Source of the DNA: Malacoplasma sp.
Lineage (GTDB): Bacteria > Bacillota_I > Bacilli_A > Mycoplasmatales > Mycoplasmoidaceae
Assembly: GCA_021444005.1 (NCBI GenBank)
Contig: JABUSB010000005.1
Location: 99,516 to 141,859, forward strand
DNA length: 42,344 nt
Direction: 5' to 3'
The translations under genes and the position numbers were made by a program. This document shows positions 1 through 11,360 of this stretch, piece after piece. The notes beneath the pieces are model-generated. The model had not been told where the DNA came from and did no database searches. It saw nothing but the letters and a program-made list of their open reading frames with translations. Each line of letters opens with the position of its first letter. The stretch's first letter is position 1.

Positions 1-130
1 TGTATTTTTTCTTCATTTAAATCATTTCATACAAAAAACTTATTAATTAATTTTAATATTAAAAACATTATTTATAAAAACAAAAACCAAAATAAAATTA
101 TTAAGATACTTTAAGAAAAAGGTAAAAAAT

Positions 131-478
131 ATGGAAAAAACAATTAAAAAAATTGCATTAAATAATTTGAAGCAGTTTTTAACCTTAAATCAAAACAAAA
201 AATACATAACTATTTTTTATGCAACGTGGTGCCCTTTTTGCATTAACAATGTCCCTTTAATTGCAAAAACTATTGTACAAAACAAAATTGAGAATGCGAT
301 TTTTGTAGACATTAGTGACCCTAAATTAGATGTTTGAAAAGAAGACAATAACATTGATTGAGCAATTGAAATTGTCCCAACAATTAGAGTCTATTTTCAA
401 AACCAAGTCATATATGAACACACAAATGTAATTGGTGAAGCTGAATTAAACAAAATTATTAATAATATAATTTGCTAA
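131..478 (+). CDS. Thioredoxin-like thiol-disulfide protein (WCPFC active site)
   Basis: A 115-aa protein read through two TGA Trp codons (335-337 and 359-361), ending at TAA 476-478. It has a thioredoxin fold pattern: a hydrophobic strand ending in YATWCPFC (about residues 30-37) with the two redox cysteines, and later a cis-proline motif IVPTIRVY. Thioredoxins shuttle electrons to reduce protein disulfides in the cytoplasm. The active site is CPFC rather than the usual CGPC, which is typical of divergent thioredoxin-like proteins and may shift the redox potential or partner choice. No signal peptide is visible, so it is likely cytosolic. An AAGGTAAA-like stretch lies just before the ATG. 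It stands first in the plus-strand run leading to nadD, 38 nt downstream. The family is well supported; the exact substrate is unknown. Confidence 0.85.
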
Positions 479-516
479 AAGACTATATTTTTAAGGTAAA
501 TATAAAACAATAAATT

Positions 517-1566
517 ATGAAGAAAATAATCATTTTTGGGGGAACTTTTGACCCAGTGCATAAAGGTCACATTGAAATTGCCAATAAAGCGCTAAAAAAG
601 ATTAAGGCTGATAAATTGTTTTTTGTCCCTTGTAATACCCATCCAGACCAAAAGCAAATCAACGCAACGTGTGAGCAACGTTTGGATATGCTTTACATTG
701 CAACACAAAAAAACTTGCGATTTGATGTATCTGATTTTGAACTTAAAAGGCATGCAGTTTCATATTCTGTTGATACTGTTAGTTATTTTCAGCAAAACTA
801 TAGTGATTGTGAATTATATTTCTTAATTGGTCAAGACCAACTTAACCAATTTAAAAATTGGCATGGATATGAAACTATTTTAGAAAAAGCTAAAATTATT
901 AGTCACATCCGCAAGAATAACTTAATGCAACCTCAAGCTCACATTGATTTCCCATACATCAAATTAGGGGGATGTAATATTAAAACATCTTCTACCCAAT
1001 TAAGAATTAAACCCAATAAAAAGTATTTAGATCCCAAAGTTATTAAATACATAAATGATTTTGGGGTCTATGCATACTTGAGATGCCAACAAGTAATGAG
1101 TGAATACCGCTTATTGCACTGTCAAGAAGTAGCCAATATTGCTAAAAACCTTGCTAAAATCCACAAACTTTATCCGCTTATTAATAAAGCTTATGTCGCT
1201 GGTTTTTATCATGATTATGGTAAGGAATTTGATAAAGAACTCCAAGAAAAAATTGCTAAAAAACTTAAAATTAAAAATTATGTTTCTTGGAAAGTTTTAC
1301 ACTCTTATGTTTCTGCATATTTTATGGAAAAAAATTTTTTTATGAATGATTACCAAGTTTTAACTGCAGTTAAAAGCCACACAGTCCCATATGATTATGC
1401 AACACTTTCTAAAATTATTTTTATTGCTGATAAAGTTGCTACCCGTGATGATGAAGCAAAAGAGTTGCGGAAAAAATGAATTGAATTAGCACATAAAAAT
1501 TTAAATGCTGCATTTGATACAATTAATAATTTCTATATCGATTACTATAAAAGAAACAAGGTTTAA
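517..1566 (+). CDS. nadD: Bifunctional nicotinate-nucleotide adenylyltransferase / YqeK-like HD hydrolase
   Basis: A 349-aa fusion. Residues 1 to about 190 are NadD: the nucleotidyltransferase signature FGGTFDPVHKGH (residues 7-18) carries the HxGH motif that binds ATP, and GQDQLNQFKNWHGYETIL is typical of NadD. NadD joins nicotinate mononucleotide and ATP to make deamido-NAD. The C-terminal part (from about residue 195) is an HD-domain like YqeK, with LLHCQEVANIA and the metal-binding HD in AGFYHDYGK; YqeK proteins hydrolyse dinucleoside tetraphosphates such as Ap4A. The two are separate neighbours in Bacillus and fused in mycoplasmas such as M. genitalium. One TGA Trp codon (1477-1479) must be read through to reach the TAA. 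The stop lies 3 nt before mtnN, so they are probably cotranscribed. Confidence 0.93.
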
Positions 1567-1569
1567 AAA

Positions 1570-2259
1570 ATGATTGCTTTTGTTTTAGCACAAGAGGAAG
1601 AAATTGCATCAATTGCCCAAATTGATAAGAATTTTAAAGTTTATCAATCGTCTTTTTTTAAATATTATTTGTTACAAAAAAATAATAAAAAATTTGTTTT
1701 TGTCTTTTGTGGTGTTGGGAAAGCCAATGCAGCGGCTTGCACGACCGAATTAATTGGCCTATTTTCACCAACTTATTTAATTAACATTGGGATTGCTGGA
1801 ACTAATAAAACTGATTTTGAATTTCTTGACATAGTGCTACTTGAAAGAAACTATTATTTAGATGTTGATGCAACTTATTTCAATTACGAGTTAGGTCAAA
1901 TCCCTAGAGAAGAAAAGTACTTTGAAAATAATGACCAACTAAATTTAAAAATTGAAACTCTTTTTAATAAAAACCAAATTCAATTTAAAAAATGTTATGG
2001 TGCGTCTTGTGATAGTTTTGTAAATCTATTTAATCTATCACACTTTAGCAACCCCATATTTAATTTAGTTTCTTGTATTGAAATGGAGGCAACTGCAATT
2101 AAACAAATTGCATTTAAAGCTAAAGTTGCAACTGCATTTATTAAAATTGTGTCAGACAATATTTGAAACAACATTAGTTCAGAACAATTTGAGCAAAACT
2201 ATTTAAAATTGCAAACAAAAATTTGTATGATCATTAAATTACTAATTAATTCTTTTTAA
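1570..2259 (+). CDS. mtnN: 5'-methylthioadenosine/S-adenosylhomocysteine nucleosidase
   Basis: A 229-aa protein of the PNP/UDP phosphorylase superfamily, the normal length for MtnN (Pfs). It cleaves adenine from methylthioadenosine and S-adenosylhomocysteine, removing products that inhibit SAM-dependent methyltransferases. Visible motifs are the N-terminal MIAFVLAQEEE, the glycine-rich CGVGKANAAA, INIGIAGTN, and IEMEATAIKQIA with the substrate-binding Met-Glu. The SDN near the end is the site of the catalytic Asp. One TGA Trp codon follows at 2164-2166 and the gene ends at TAA 2257-2259. It starts 3 nt after nadD, in what looks like one operon. Purine recycling fits a parasite that cannot make purines de novo. 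Confidence 0.92.
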
Positions 2260-2335
2260 AATTATTAGTTATTGTGTAATTTGCTGTTTCAATGTTAAAA
2301 TAATTGTTAATTCAAAAAAAGGAATAATAAATAAA

Positions 2336-2848
2336 ATGGATGACAATAAGCAATCTTACCAAGATGGTGGCAATAATTTAATGTATTCTAGCAACTCAAT
2401 TTATCCAACAACAAAAATACAAAGCTTTAAAAGCAGTGATCCTACTAAAAATCCAGAATTTCAAAATGCAATTGTAACTACTAGACTTAAAAAAGTTAGA
2501 AGAATAGCAGTAGTCCAACTATTGCTTGACATATTGGGGGTAGTATTACTAGCAGTTGGAATCATAATGGGTTACGATGAGGTTAAAGACATAAGTCAAA
2601 TTTTGAGTGCTAATAAAGTGTTTTTAATTATGATAATTGTGGGAATTGTAGCACTTTTAATAGCAATTGTGATGCTCATATCAATTTGTGGGAGTGTTGG
2701 AGCTGATTTTGAGGTATATGGAGGTGCATTATTAATTTGATTAATAATTGGCATCTTTCTAGCTTTTGTAGCTTGAGTTGCAATTATAGTTGTAATTAAT
2801 AAAACAAATAATGAACTCCAATTAATGAGAAAAAAGAATTTTAAATAA
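2336..2848 (+). CDS. Small integral membrane protein, unknown function
   Basis: A 170-aa protein that I do not recognise. Residues 1-58 are polar, Ser/Asn/Gln-rich and without a signal peptide. Three hydrophobic stretches follow: about residues 59-77 (VVQLLLDILGVVLLAVGII), about 92-115 (VFLIMIIVGIVALLIAIVMLI) and about 128-155. The tail KKNFK is basic. Two TGA codons fall inside the last membrane segment and must be Trp. A GGAATAATAAATAAA stretch before the ATG supports the start. A strong terminator directly follows. This looks like a small mycoplasma membrane protein with a cytosolic N-terminal tail. Confidence 0.7.
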
Positions 2849-2854
2849 ATAATT

Positions 2855-2890
2855 AAAACTTCACTTAAAAAAATAAGTGAAGTTTTTTAT
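2855..2890 (+). terminator. Rho-independent terminator after the membrane protein
   Basis: A 13-bp perfect inverted repeat, AAAACTTCACTTA (2855-2867) and TAAGTGAAGTTTT (2874-2886), with a 6-nt A-rich loop, runs straight into a T tract. It begins 7 nt after the upstream stop codon. Confidence 0.9.
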
Positions 2891-3107
2891 TTGTATGAAA
2901 GAAAGGACTCCAACTAATTAAATTAAATTAATATATTGTTCAAAAATAATGCAGGACCCATCTTTATTTTAATATTGAAAGCAAAAAAATAATATTAGAT
3001 AATATTACTAGATTATATTAAATAATTTTTTTAGTGTAAAATTAAAGTTTTGTTTATTTTAATTAATAAAATTTACTTTTTTAAATTTTACAAGTTAGGG
3101 ATTAATA

Positions 3108-5867
3108 ATGAAAAGAAAATCATTTAAAAAGTTAATTCTGAGCACTTTTTTAGGAGCACTTGCAATTATCCCCATTGCTTCTTTTTCAACTTCAAATAGT
3201 ATTGTCTCAAATTCAAATAAGATTCAAAAATCCAATTCTAACTTAAATGCAATTGCAGATACTGCAGCTAGTGGAACGGGTGGTACTCAACAAAGTAGTG
3301 CTAAAACCTTAGAAATTCAATTAAACAAAAATTACAAAGACTTGGATTGATATGGGAAAGAATTTTCAAACGCAGTAACAGAATCACAATTAAAACAACT
3401 TTTAATTCCTAACTTAAGCTTTGATGTTAACTGAGGGATTAGCATTTTATCCCCAACTGATGGAAGTGATGAATTAACAAATGGTTATGTTAATTTTTTA
3501 GTGTACCAAATTAAAACTAATTTTAAAGATGGCGTACCAACTCCTGACACTAGTGCGTCTTCAACTTCTCAACAAGGGCAAACAAGCACTACTAATCAAA
3601 TTGATGGTAGAACCTTGATTGAAGCACCAACTACTATTAAATATAGTGACTCACAAGAAACATCAATTCCTTCAATTAGTATGCAAGCTTATCCAAGCGG
3701 AACTAGTAGTACAGGCGCAGGGGCAGGAGCACAACAAGGTACAGGTACAACCACAACAACAAATGGTAATGTAACAATTAATGATAAATCAGTAGAATCA
3801 AAGTATGTTTGAACTACTAAAAATATTACTGGTTTATTTTTGCCTTACAAATACAACTTTGAGTGAAACTCAAATGATCAAATTGGTGACTTTTTAAGAA
3901 ATGAAACAAGCTCTAGTTTAACTGCACAAGATGTGTATGATAATATGATTTCCAAAGCGAATAGTACTGATATCTTACCATCCGATACTGAATCTAAATT
4001 AAGCAGTATTATTACCGTTTCGCAAAATGATTTAACTTCAAAATACGGAATTTCAAGTACTGATGCATCACAATACGGTGTGCAATTGGTAACTGTAGAT
4101 TTTACAAAATCAGATGATGGAAAACAAGATACTAAATGAGCTAGTGGAAAAGTTCCAAATGTAACTTATTTAGTAAGAGGGTTAGGAAGTAATAAATCAG
4201 TAATGGATTTTAACACTACTAGTAACAGTAATGAATTTTTAAACACAACTTTTAGTATAAGTGCAATTAAAAAACAAAACCCTAATTTTAATGCTCCTTC
4301 AACCGCATCTGGTGATACTGTAAAAGTTTCTGATTTCACCCCTTCACAATTGATTAATGCACTAACAACAGCTGCAAACGGGACTGGAGGGATCTATAGT
4401 TTATTAGCTCAAAGAACATATTTAAGTAATACAAGTGGTAATCCAGCACTTTATCTTACTTATATGGGATCAAATGCATATAAAACTAACACAAATGCAA
4501 CTGCAAGCACAACACCATCTTCTGGTAGTACATCAAGCGATACTAGAGGAATTGGGTGAGCGGGAACTGGACTTTATGAAGCAGGAAACGTTAACACTTC
4601 AAAAAACGGGGTAATTGATACTACAAATACTGTCAACCCCGCAACTTCATCAAGAATCATTTCCATATCAGCAGATGCGGATGATGCAACGGGAACACTA
4701 TACTTAAAAGTTACTTATAACGTTTATGATGTTTTTGAAAATGTTGAAAAACTAAACGAAGTAAAATCAATTACAATCTATGGATTACAAGCTGATACAA
4801 ATTCCACTGCAAATGGTTTGTATTTATCATGAAAGAGTGTTGATGAACTATTGTATTCAAATGCAAACGATGTAATCAATTTGTATAATACAAATAAAGA
4901 TGATGCTAATTATTTGAAGGCATTATCAAACACCTTTTTAAATGCATCTCCCCTTGCTGCAAATTTAGATCGCACTGTTTCTATGAAAACTAGTGGAAAT
5001 AGTTTAACAATTGATTTAACATTTCCAAATTATGGCAGCATTTCAAATTTCACATATTCTAATACTTATACATTAAGTGGTAGCAGTGATTCGGCATCTG
5101 GTGTCACTTTTAAATCACAATCTAGTGTTGCGTCAAGTATTGCCAATTATGCTAACTATTCACCAACTGCATTAATAGATGCGATTTCAAGTGGGCAAGT
5201 GAGTCTTTCAAGTTTTTATAGTGCAAACGGTGCTAACAGTAGCACATTAGTTTTAGAAAATGATACAAGTGATGGAATTATAATCCAAGTATCAGTTGGA
5301 ACTGGCACTTCAGTCTCAAAACACAGTGCCGTGTTTACCGGATTAAAGAGTGGGGTGAATGCAAATTATGTGTATAACTTCGCATTTGCGGATAATAGTA
5401 CAACTACCACATTAGATACTGGAATTGCATCACTTAAAAAAATTCCAATTGACCAAATTACGCTGCAAGATGTGTTTGATTTATATGTGAAAAACCTTTC
5501 AATCTTTAATGGTGATAATGGTTTTACACCTTCAATTAATGATGTTGCAATTACAAAAGACACAAAGAATAACACAATTAATGTGCAAATTGTCGTGCCT
5601 TCTTACAACCAAAGTAAAAACGTAGCAGCAGCTGATAAGACGTTTTCAACAACCCTTAATGGTTTTATGAGTGTCAATCAAAACAATGATAACTCATCAC
5701 CTAAAATTCTTGATTTAACACTACCACTTTCAATTACGTTTGCACTTGTAATTGTCGCGATTATGCTTGGAATTTTAATTAATTTAATTGTGAAGCGTAA
5801 AAAACTGGCAAAATCAAATACTAATTTAAAAGAAATTAGAGCACAAAACAAACGCCAAAGAAAATAA
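3108..5867 (+). CDS. Large Ser/Thr/Asn-rich surface protein, secreted and C-terminally anchored
   Basis: A 919-aa protein in one frame through several TGA Trp codons. The N terminus has a Sec signal (MKRKSFKKLILSTFLGALA then IIPIASFS). There is no cysteine in a lipobox, so it is not a lipoprotein. The body is rich in Ser, Thr, Asn and Gly, with low-complexity linkers such as GTSSTGAGAGAQQGTGTTTTT. A single hydrophobic segment near residues 872-895 (LPLSITFALVIVAIML...) is followed by a basic 24-residue tail, giving an outside-facing protein with one membrane anchor. The architecture matches the two surface proteins at the far end of the window, but I see no clear sequence identity with them. 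Function is unknown; adhesion or immune evasion is inference. Flanking terminators make it a single-gene unit. Confidence 0.8.
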
Positions 5868-5895
5868 AAGAATAGCGCACTTTAATAAACCCTAC

Positions 5896-5923
5896 AAACA
5901 CTTCATAACTGGAGTGTTTTTTT
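5896..5923 (+). terminator. Terminator after the 919-aa surface protein
   Basis: An inverted repeat, AAACACT (5896-5902) with AGTGTTT (5913-5919), extended by partial pairing, then a run of seven Ts. It lies 28 nt after the stop codon. Confidence 0.8.
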
Positions 5924-6026
5924 ATTTGCTATGTTGAGATCAGAATTAAACAAAATAATTTATTTATAACTAAGATTCATATTTAATTTATTTTTAATTA
6001 GAATTAAATATCATTAAAAAAAGAAA

Positions 6027-7874
6027 ATGAAAAAATATGATTGTTTAATAATCGGGGCAGGACATGCTGGTATAGAAGCAGCATTTATTTTAGCTAAGAA
6101 AAAATATCGTGTAGCGCTTTTTGTGCTTGATAAAAACTTAGTAGCTAATATGCCTTGCAACCCTTCAATTGGTGGGCCTGCTAAAGGAATAGTAACGCGA
6201 GAAATTGACGCACTTGGAGGAATGCAAGCAATTGCAGCAGATGCTAACCAATTACAAATGAAAATGCTTAACACTTCTAAAGGAGCAGGTACTTGAGCTT
6301 TAAGAGCGCAAGTTGATAAAATTCACTATTCCAAATGGTTTTTGAAAAGAATTAAAGATAATCAATATATTGATTTGATTGTAGAAGAGGTTAAACAATT
6401 AAAGATAATCAATAACCAAATTAGGGGTGTAGTAACAGTTAATAATAACTTTTTTGAAGCTAATTATTTAATAATCACAACTGGTGTTTTTTTAAATGCA
6501 TCGGTTCACATTGGTCACAAAGCTTTTAAAAAAGGACCTGAAATTTATAGTGGTTCATACCAATTAGCAAATCAAATTAAAGCATTAGATTTTCAAACAA
6601 TTCGTTTAAAAACGGGGACTCCACCCAGAATTTTGAAAAACACAATTGATTATTCAAAACTTAAAATTGAACCTGGTACTAATGCAAAATTAAGCTTTTC
6701 ACACTTTAATCCCAAATACTTGGATTTTGAAAAGCAAAGGGTTTGCTATCTAGCATATACTAACCAAAAAATTCACGACATCATTCAAAAGAATTTAGAA
6801 AAATCAGCAATGTATAGTGGTTTCATTACGGGTACTGGTCCACGATATTGCCCTTCAATTGAAGACAAGGTAGTAAGGTTTAGTGATAAACCAAAACACC
6901 AAATCTTTGTTGAACCCGAATCTGTGCATTTAAACACAATGTATTTAGCAGGATTATCATCTTCTTTACCAGAAGAAGTGCAAATTAAAATTGTGAAAAA
7001 CATAGATGGTTTTGAAAATGCTATCATTGATAAATTTGCATATGCAATCGAATATGATGCAATTAAATCATTGCAACTTTATCCCACACTAGAAACTAAA
7101 AAAATCAATGGATTGTTTTTTGCAGGCCAAGTCAATGGTACAAGTGGATATGAAGAAGCAGCATGCCAAGGATTAATGGCTGGAATTAATGTGATATGCA
7201 AAATTGAAAATAAACCGCCTTTTATTTTAAAAAGGAGTGAAGCATACATTGGGGTATTAATTGAGGATTTAGTAAACAAAGAAATTAATGATCCTTATCG
7301 TCTCTTAACATCCCGTGCAGAATACCGTTTGCAATTAAGAAATGATAATTGCTGTGAGCGCCTTTTAAAATATGGATTTGAATTAGGTTTAATTTCGAAT
7401 GTGCAATATAACCAATTTCTAAAAAATTATCAAAATTTTGAAAAAACGATTGCAAAACTGAAAGAAATGACCTTAAAAGATTTAAAAGGATTTGTTTATC
7501 CTTCTAAAAAAACCAATACTTTTGTTTTTGAAATTCTTAAAAGGCCAGAATACAGCTATAGAGATCTTGAAAGTTATATTGAAAACAAATTTGAATTTGA
7601 CTCCGTTTGAAAAGACAAAATTGATATCAATATCAAATTTGAAGGATATATTAAAAGCCAGCAAAAAGCAATTGATGAAACTAAAAATATTGATAATGTA
7701 TTTTTAAATGAAATTCAAGATTACAATGATGTACCCAACATTTCTTTAGAGGCAATTGAAAAACTTAACCTAATCAAACCACTTACACTAGGACAAGCAT
7801 CTAGAATTAGTGGTATAAATTTAGTTGATTTAATTAATATTAAAATTTATTTAAACAAGCTTGATAAAAAATAA
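6027..7874 (+). CDS. mnmG: tRNA uridine-5-carboxymethylaminomethyl modification enzyme MnmG (GidA)
   Basis: A 615-aa protein of normal MnmG length. The FAD-binding Rossmann motif [12 protein letters not shown] starts at residue 9, followed by [11 protein letters not shown], the second signature [14 protein letters not shown] near residue 270, and [10 protein letters not shown]-like and GYEEAA motifs. MnmG works with MnmE to build cmnm5U at the wobble position of tRNAs reading split codon boxes. TGA Trp codons are at 6294-6296 (in GAGTWALR) and 7608-7610. The ATG is preceded by AAAAAAAGAAA, a weak ribosome site. It is a single gene between two terminators. The wobble modification bears on UGA reading as Trp in this group. 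Confidence 0.96.
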
Positions 7875-7961
7875 ATCCGAATAATTATTGCTTAAAATTG
7901 TTATTAGATTTGTTATTCTTTTTGTTATTCTTATAACAACAAACTAATTTAAATCTAAAAT

Positions 7962-7993
7962 AAAAAATCCCCTTGAAAACAAAGGGATTTTTT
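7962..7993. terminator. Bidirectional terminator between mnmG and eno
   Basis: The convergent genes mnmG (+) and eno (-) share one hairpin: A-run plus TCCCCTT (7962-7974), a GAAAAC loop, then AAGGGA plus T-run (7981-7993). A-rich and T-rich flanks give a U tract in both directions. Confidence 0.88.
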
Positions 7994-8020
7994 ATATAGT
8001 TTTAAATATTTATTTATATT

Positions 8021-9379
<1,359 letters not shown>

Positions 9380-9448
9380 CTAACCTCGTAATTTTAAAAT
9401 GATACTTTTAAATATATATTAAAATAATTTATTTTATGAATATTGTTA

Positions 9449-10021
9449 TTAACAATTATTAAATTTCATTTTAATTTGACTAAGCATAACTTGCTTTTGA
9501 TTTTTATCAATATTTAAAATGTGATCTCTATAAAGCATATAAGCGTGATAGACAGTTTTGACAAATTGTCATTCTTCTTTGTAATAATCAAAAATGATTT
9601 TATCAACAATGTTGTCTTTTAAACTAGATAGCAAATAGTCACGATACATTTCAAATGTTCTCAACTTGATTTCAAAATCTACTGGTAATGAAAAATATTT
9701 ACTTATTTTAAATTTATTAAAATTTTTGCTAGCATCACTTTCGCAACTTGCTTCATTTTTCAAAAAAGTATCATAAATATTTTTTTGTACACTTTCATCA
9801 ATTTCAAAAACCAAATTTAAGTTAGTTTTTGAAAACTCAATTTGTAAAATTTTTAAATAATTTATTTTTGTATTGTAATGAATTTGTAAATCTAATTTAA
9901 TTAAATCTAAAATTCCATATTCATTATTATTCAATGCTTCAATAAACTCACTTTGTGATTTTTGAATTATGCTTTCATATTCTGTGTTATCAATTAAATT
10001 TAAAACTAAATTTTGTAACAT
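9449..10021 (-). CDS. Unrecognised 190-aa cytosolic protein upstream of eno
   Basis: Starting at ATG 10021 and reading a TGA Trp near 9570, the frame ends at TAA 9449. The protein is charged (Lys, Asp, Glu) and rich in Leu, Ile, Phe and Asn, with no signal peptide or membrane segment. It appears mainly helical. Cysteines are in ASCESD and at the very C terminus (KFNNC). I see no catalytic motif. It is divergent from greA, with 134 nt between the starts, and could be cotranscribed with eno. Reading frame length, codon pattern and in-frame TGA use support a real gene; the function is unknown. Confidence 0.68.
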
Positions 10022-10117
10022 CTTTAAAACCTTTGTTAAAAATATTTTTAAAACTAAAGAAATTTTAATTTATTAATCTTTAAAATGCTGCATAAATAAT
10101 AATAAAATGTGGTTTAA

Positions 10118-10123
10118 TATACT
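10118..10123 (+). promoter_or_regulatory. Likely -10 element of greA
   Basis: TATACT, one mismatch from TATAAT, lies 33 nt before the greA ATG, with AAAAAAAGGAATT as ribosome site between them. A convincing -35 box is not visible, which is common in mollicutes. Confidence 0.5.
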
Positions 10124-10155
10124 TTTAGATTTAAAAGAAAAAAAGGAATTAAAAA

Positions 10156-10641
10156 ATGGCTGCAGCTAAAAAAAATTTAATGACACAATCTGGTAAAGAA
10201 GAACTTGAAAAAGAATTGCATCATTTAATTAATGTTAGACGTCCTGAAATTATTAAACAAATCCAAGAAGCTAGAGAACAAGGTGACTTATCAGAAAATG
10301 CAGATTATGATGCTGCTAAAAACGTTCAAGCCCAAGTGGAAGCGCGAATTAAAGAAATTCAAAATGCTTTAAGCAACATTAAAATTATTAGTAATCCAAA
10401 AGACAAAACATCAGATAATGTAGTACATGTTGGTTCTACTGTTACTATTAAGGATTTTCAAGATAATAAAAATTACACTTACAAAATTGTTGGTCCAATC
10501 GAATCTAATCCGGAACAAAACAAGATTTCTAATGAATGTGCATTAGCAAAATCAATTATTGGAAAACAAGTTAATGATGAAGCTTATGTTAAAGGTGTTG
10601 AGGAGCCATATAAGGTTAAAATTATTGATATTAAAAAATAA
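10156..10641 (+). CDS. greA: Transcription elongation factor GreA
   Basis: A 161-aa protein, normal for GreA. GreA enters the RNA polymerase secondary channel and stimulates cleavage of backtracked transcripts. Residues 1 to about 80 form the N-terminal coiled coil, with the signature MTQSGKEELEKELHHL and the acidic tip REQGDLSENADYDAAK (the catalytic acidic residues). The C-terminal half is the FKBP-like domain with VVHVGSTVTIKD. A clear AAAGGAATT ribosome site precedes the ATG. It lies just upstream of the tRNA cluster; no obvious terminator separates them, but a separate -10 box for the tRNAs is present. Confidence 0.96.
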   Translation: MAAAKKNLMTQSGKEELEKELHHLINVRRPEIIKQIQEAREQGDLSENADYDAAKNVQAQVEARIKEIQNALSNIKIISNPKDKTSDNVVHVGSTVTIKDFQDNKNYTYKIVGPIESNPEQNKISNECALAKSIIGKQVNDEAYVKGVEEPYKVKIIDIKK

Positions 10642-10706
10642 AATTTAAATTTAACTATTTCTTAAAATTTATAAAATCATATATAATTTTATTGTTTATG
10701 TAGTTG

Positions 10707-10712
10707 TATAAT
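10707..10712 (+). promoter_or_regulatory. Likely -10 element of the tRNA cluster
   Basis: A perfect TATAAT ends 19 nt before the first base of tRNA-Tyr, the expected spacing for a stable-RNA promoter. The -35 region (around 10684-10689) is AT-rich without a good match. Confidence 0.6.
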
Positions 10713-10731
10713 ATACTGCACAAACAAATAT

Positions 10732-10816
10732 GGGTAGTTAGCGAAGTGGCCAAACGCAGCTGACTGTAAATCAGTTACCTCGTGTTTCGGCGGTTCGAAT
10801 CCGTCACTGCCCACCA
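10732..10816 (+). tRNA. tRNA-Tyr (anticodon GTA)
   Basis: An 85-nt class II tRNA. The acceptor GGGTAGT pairs with ACTGCCC, followed by A and encoded CCA. The anticodon loop CTGTAAA holds GTA within GCTGACTGTAAATCAGT. It has a variable arm and a GGTTCGAATCC T-loop. Confidence 0.96.
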
Positions 10817-10821
10817 TTTAT

Positions 10822-10895
10822 TGGGCTATAGCCAAGTGGCAAGGCAATAGACTTTGACTCTATCATCGTTGGTTCGAATCCACCTAGCCCAGCCA
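10822..10895 (+). tRNA. tRNA-Gln (anticodon TTG)
   Basis: A 74-nt tRNA. The acceptor TGGGCTA pairs with TAGCCCA, then discriminator G and encoded CCA. The anticodon stem-loop ATAGACTTTGACTCTAT carries TTG. The T-loop is GGTTCGAATCC. It starts 5 nt after tRNA-Tyr. Confidence 0.95.
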
Positions 10896-10935
10896 TTTAA
10901 AATCTAATAAACCATATTCTATATGGTTTATCAAT

Positions 10936-11010
10936 GTCTCATTAGCTCAGCGGTAGAGCATTTCACTTTTAATGAAGGGGTCACAGGTTCGAGTCCTGTA
11001 TGGGACACCA
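10936..11010 (+). tRNA. tRNA-Lys (anticodon TTT)
   Basis: A 75-nt tRNA. The acceptor GTCTCAT pairs with ATGGGAC (one G-T wobble), then A and encoded CCA. The anticodon loop ACTTTTAAT carries TTT. The D arm TAGCTCAGCGGTAGAGCA and T arm CAGGTTCGAGTCCTG are standard. Confidence 0.96.
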
Positions 11011-11026
11011 TTTAAATAAAACGGTA

Positions 11027-11112
11027 GCTGGAGTGGCGGAATGGTAGACGCACAGGACTTAAAATCCTGTTACAGCAATGTAGTAAGGGTTCAAGTCCCT
11101 TCTCCAGCACCA
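11027..11112 (+). tRNA. tRNA-Leu (anticodon TAA)
   Basis: An 86-nt class II tRNA with a long variable arm (TTACAGCAATGTAGTA). The acceptor GCTGGAG pairs with CTCCAGC, then A and encoded CCA. The anticodon stem-loop CAGGACTTAAAATCCTG carries TAA, reading UUA, the main leucine codon in this AT-rich genome. Confidence 0.96.
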
Positions 11113-11117
11113 TTTAT

Positions 11118-11191
11118 GCGAGTGTAGTTCAGTGGTAGAACTATAGCCTTCCAAGCTATTAACGAGGGTTCGATTCCCTTCACTCGCTCCA
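11118..11191 (+). tRNA. tRNA-Gly (anticodon TCC)
   Basis: A 74-nt tRNA. The acceptor GCGAGTG pairs with CACTCGC, then T and encoded CCA. The anticodon stem-loop ATAGCCTTCCAAGCTAT carries TCC. In mollicutes this one tRNA may read all four glycine codons. It is the last gene of the cluster. Confidence 0.96.
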
Positions 11192-11204
11192 GTAAAATGT
11201 CAAT

Positions 11205-11247
11205 GACTAGCGTTAATAAATTTATATTAGTGCTAGTCGTTTTTTAT
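11205..11247 (+). terminator. Terminator of the tRNA operon
   Basis: A long imperfect hairpin, GACTAGCGTTAAT pairing (with G-T wobble) to ATTAGTGCTAGTC, ends at 11238 and runs into GTTTTTTATT. It begins 13 nt after tRNA-Gly. Confidence 0.9.
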
Positions 11248-11299
11248 TCATTTGAATATTAATAAAAATGACATAATTAATTTAACAAATTATTTTTTT

Positions 11300-11360
11300 T
11301 ATACTATTATTAAATTGCCTCTGGCTTGTTTGATCTTTGAGCCAGAGGCAATTAATTTTT
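11300..11360 (+). other. Promoter-like TATACT followed at once by a perfect 14-bp hairpin
   Basis: TATACT at 11300-11305 is followed 7 nt later by an exact inverted repeat, AATTGCCTCTGGCT (11313-11326) and AGCCAGAGGCAATT (11340-11353), with a 13-nt loop (TGTTTGATCTTTG) and a short T run (AATTTTT). The GC-rich core stands out from its surroundings. It may be a backup terminator, the whole body of a very small RNA, or a protein-binding palindrome. No gene lies immediately upstream on the plus strand. Confidence 0.5.
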
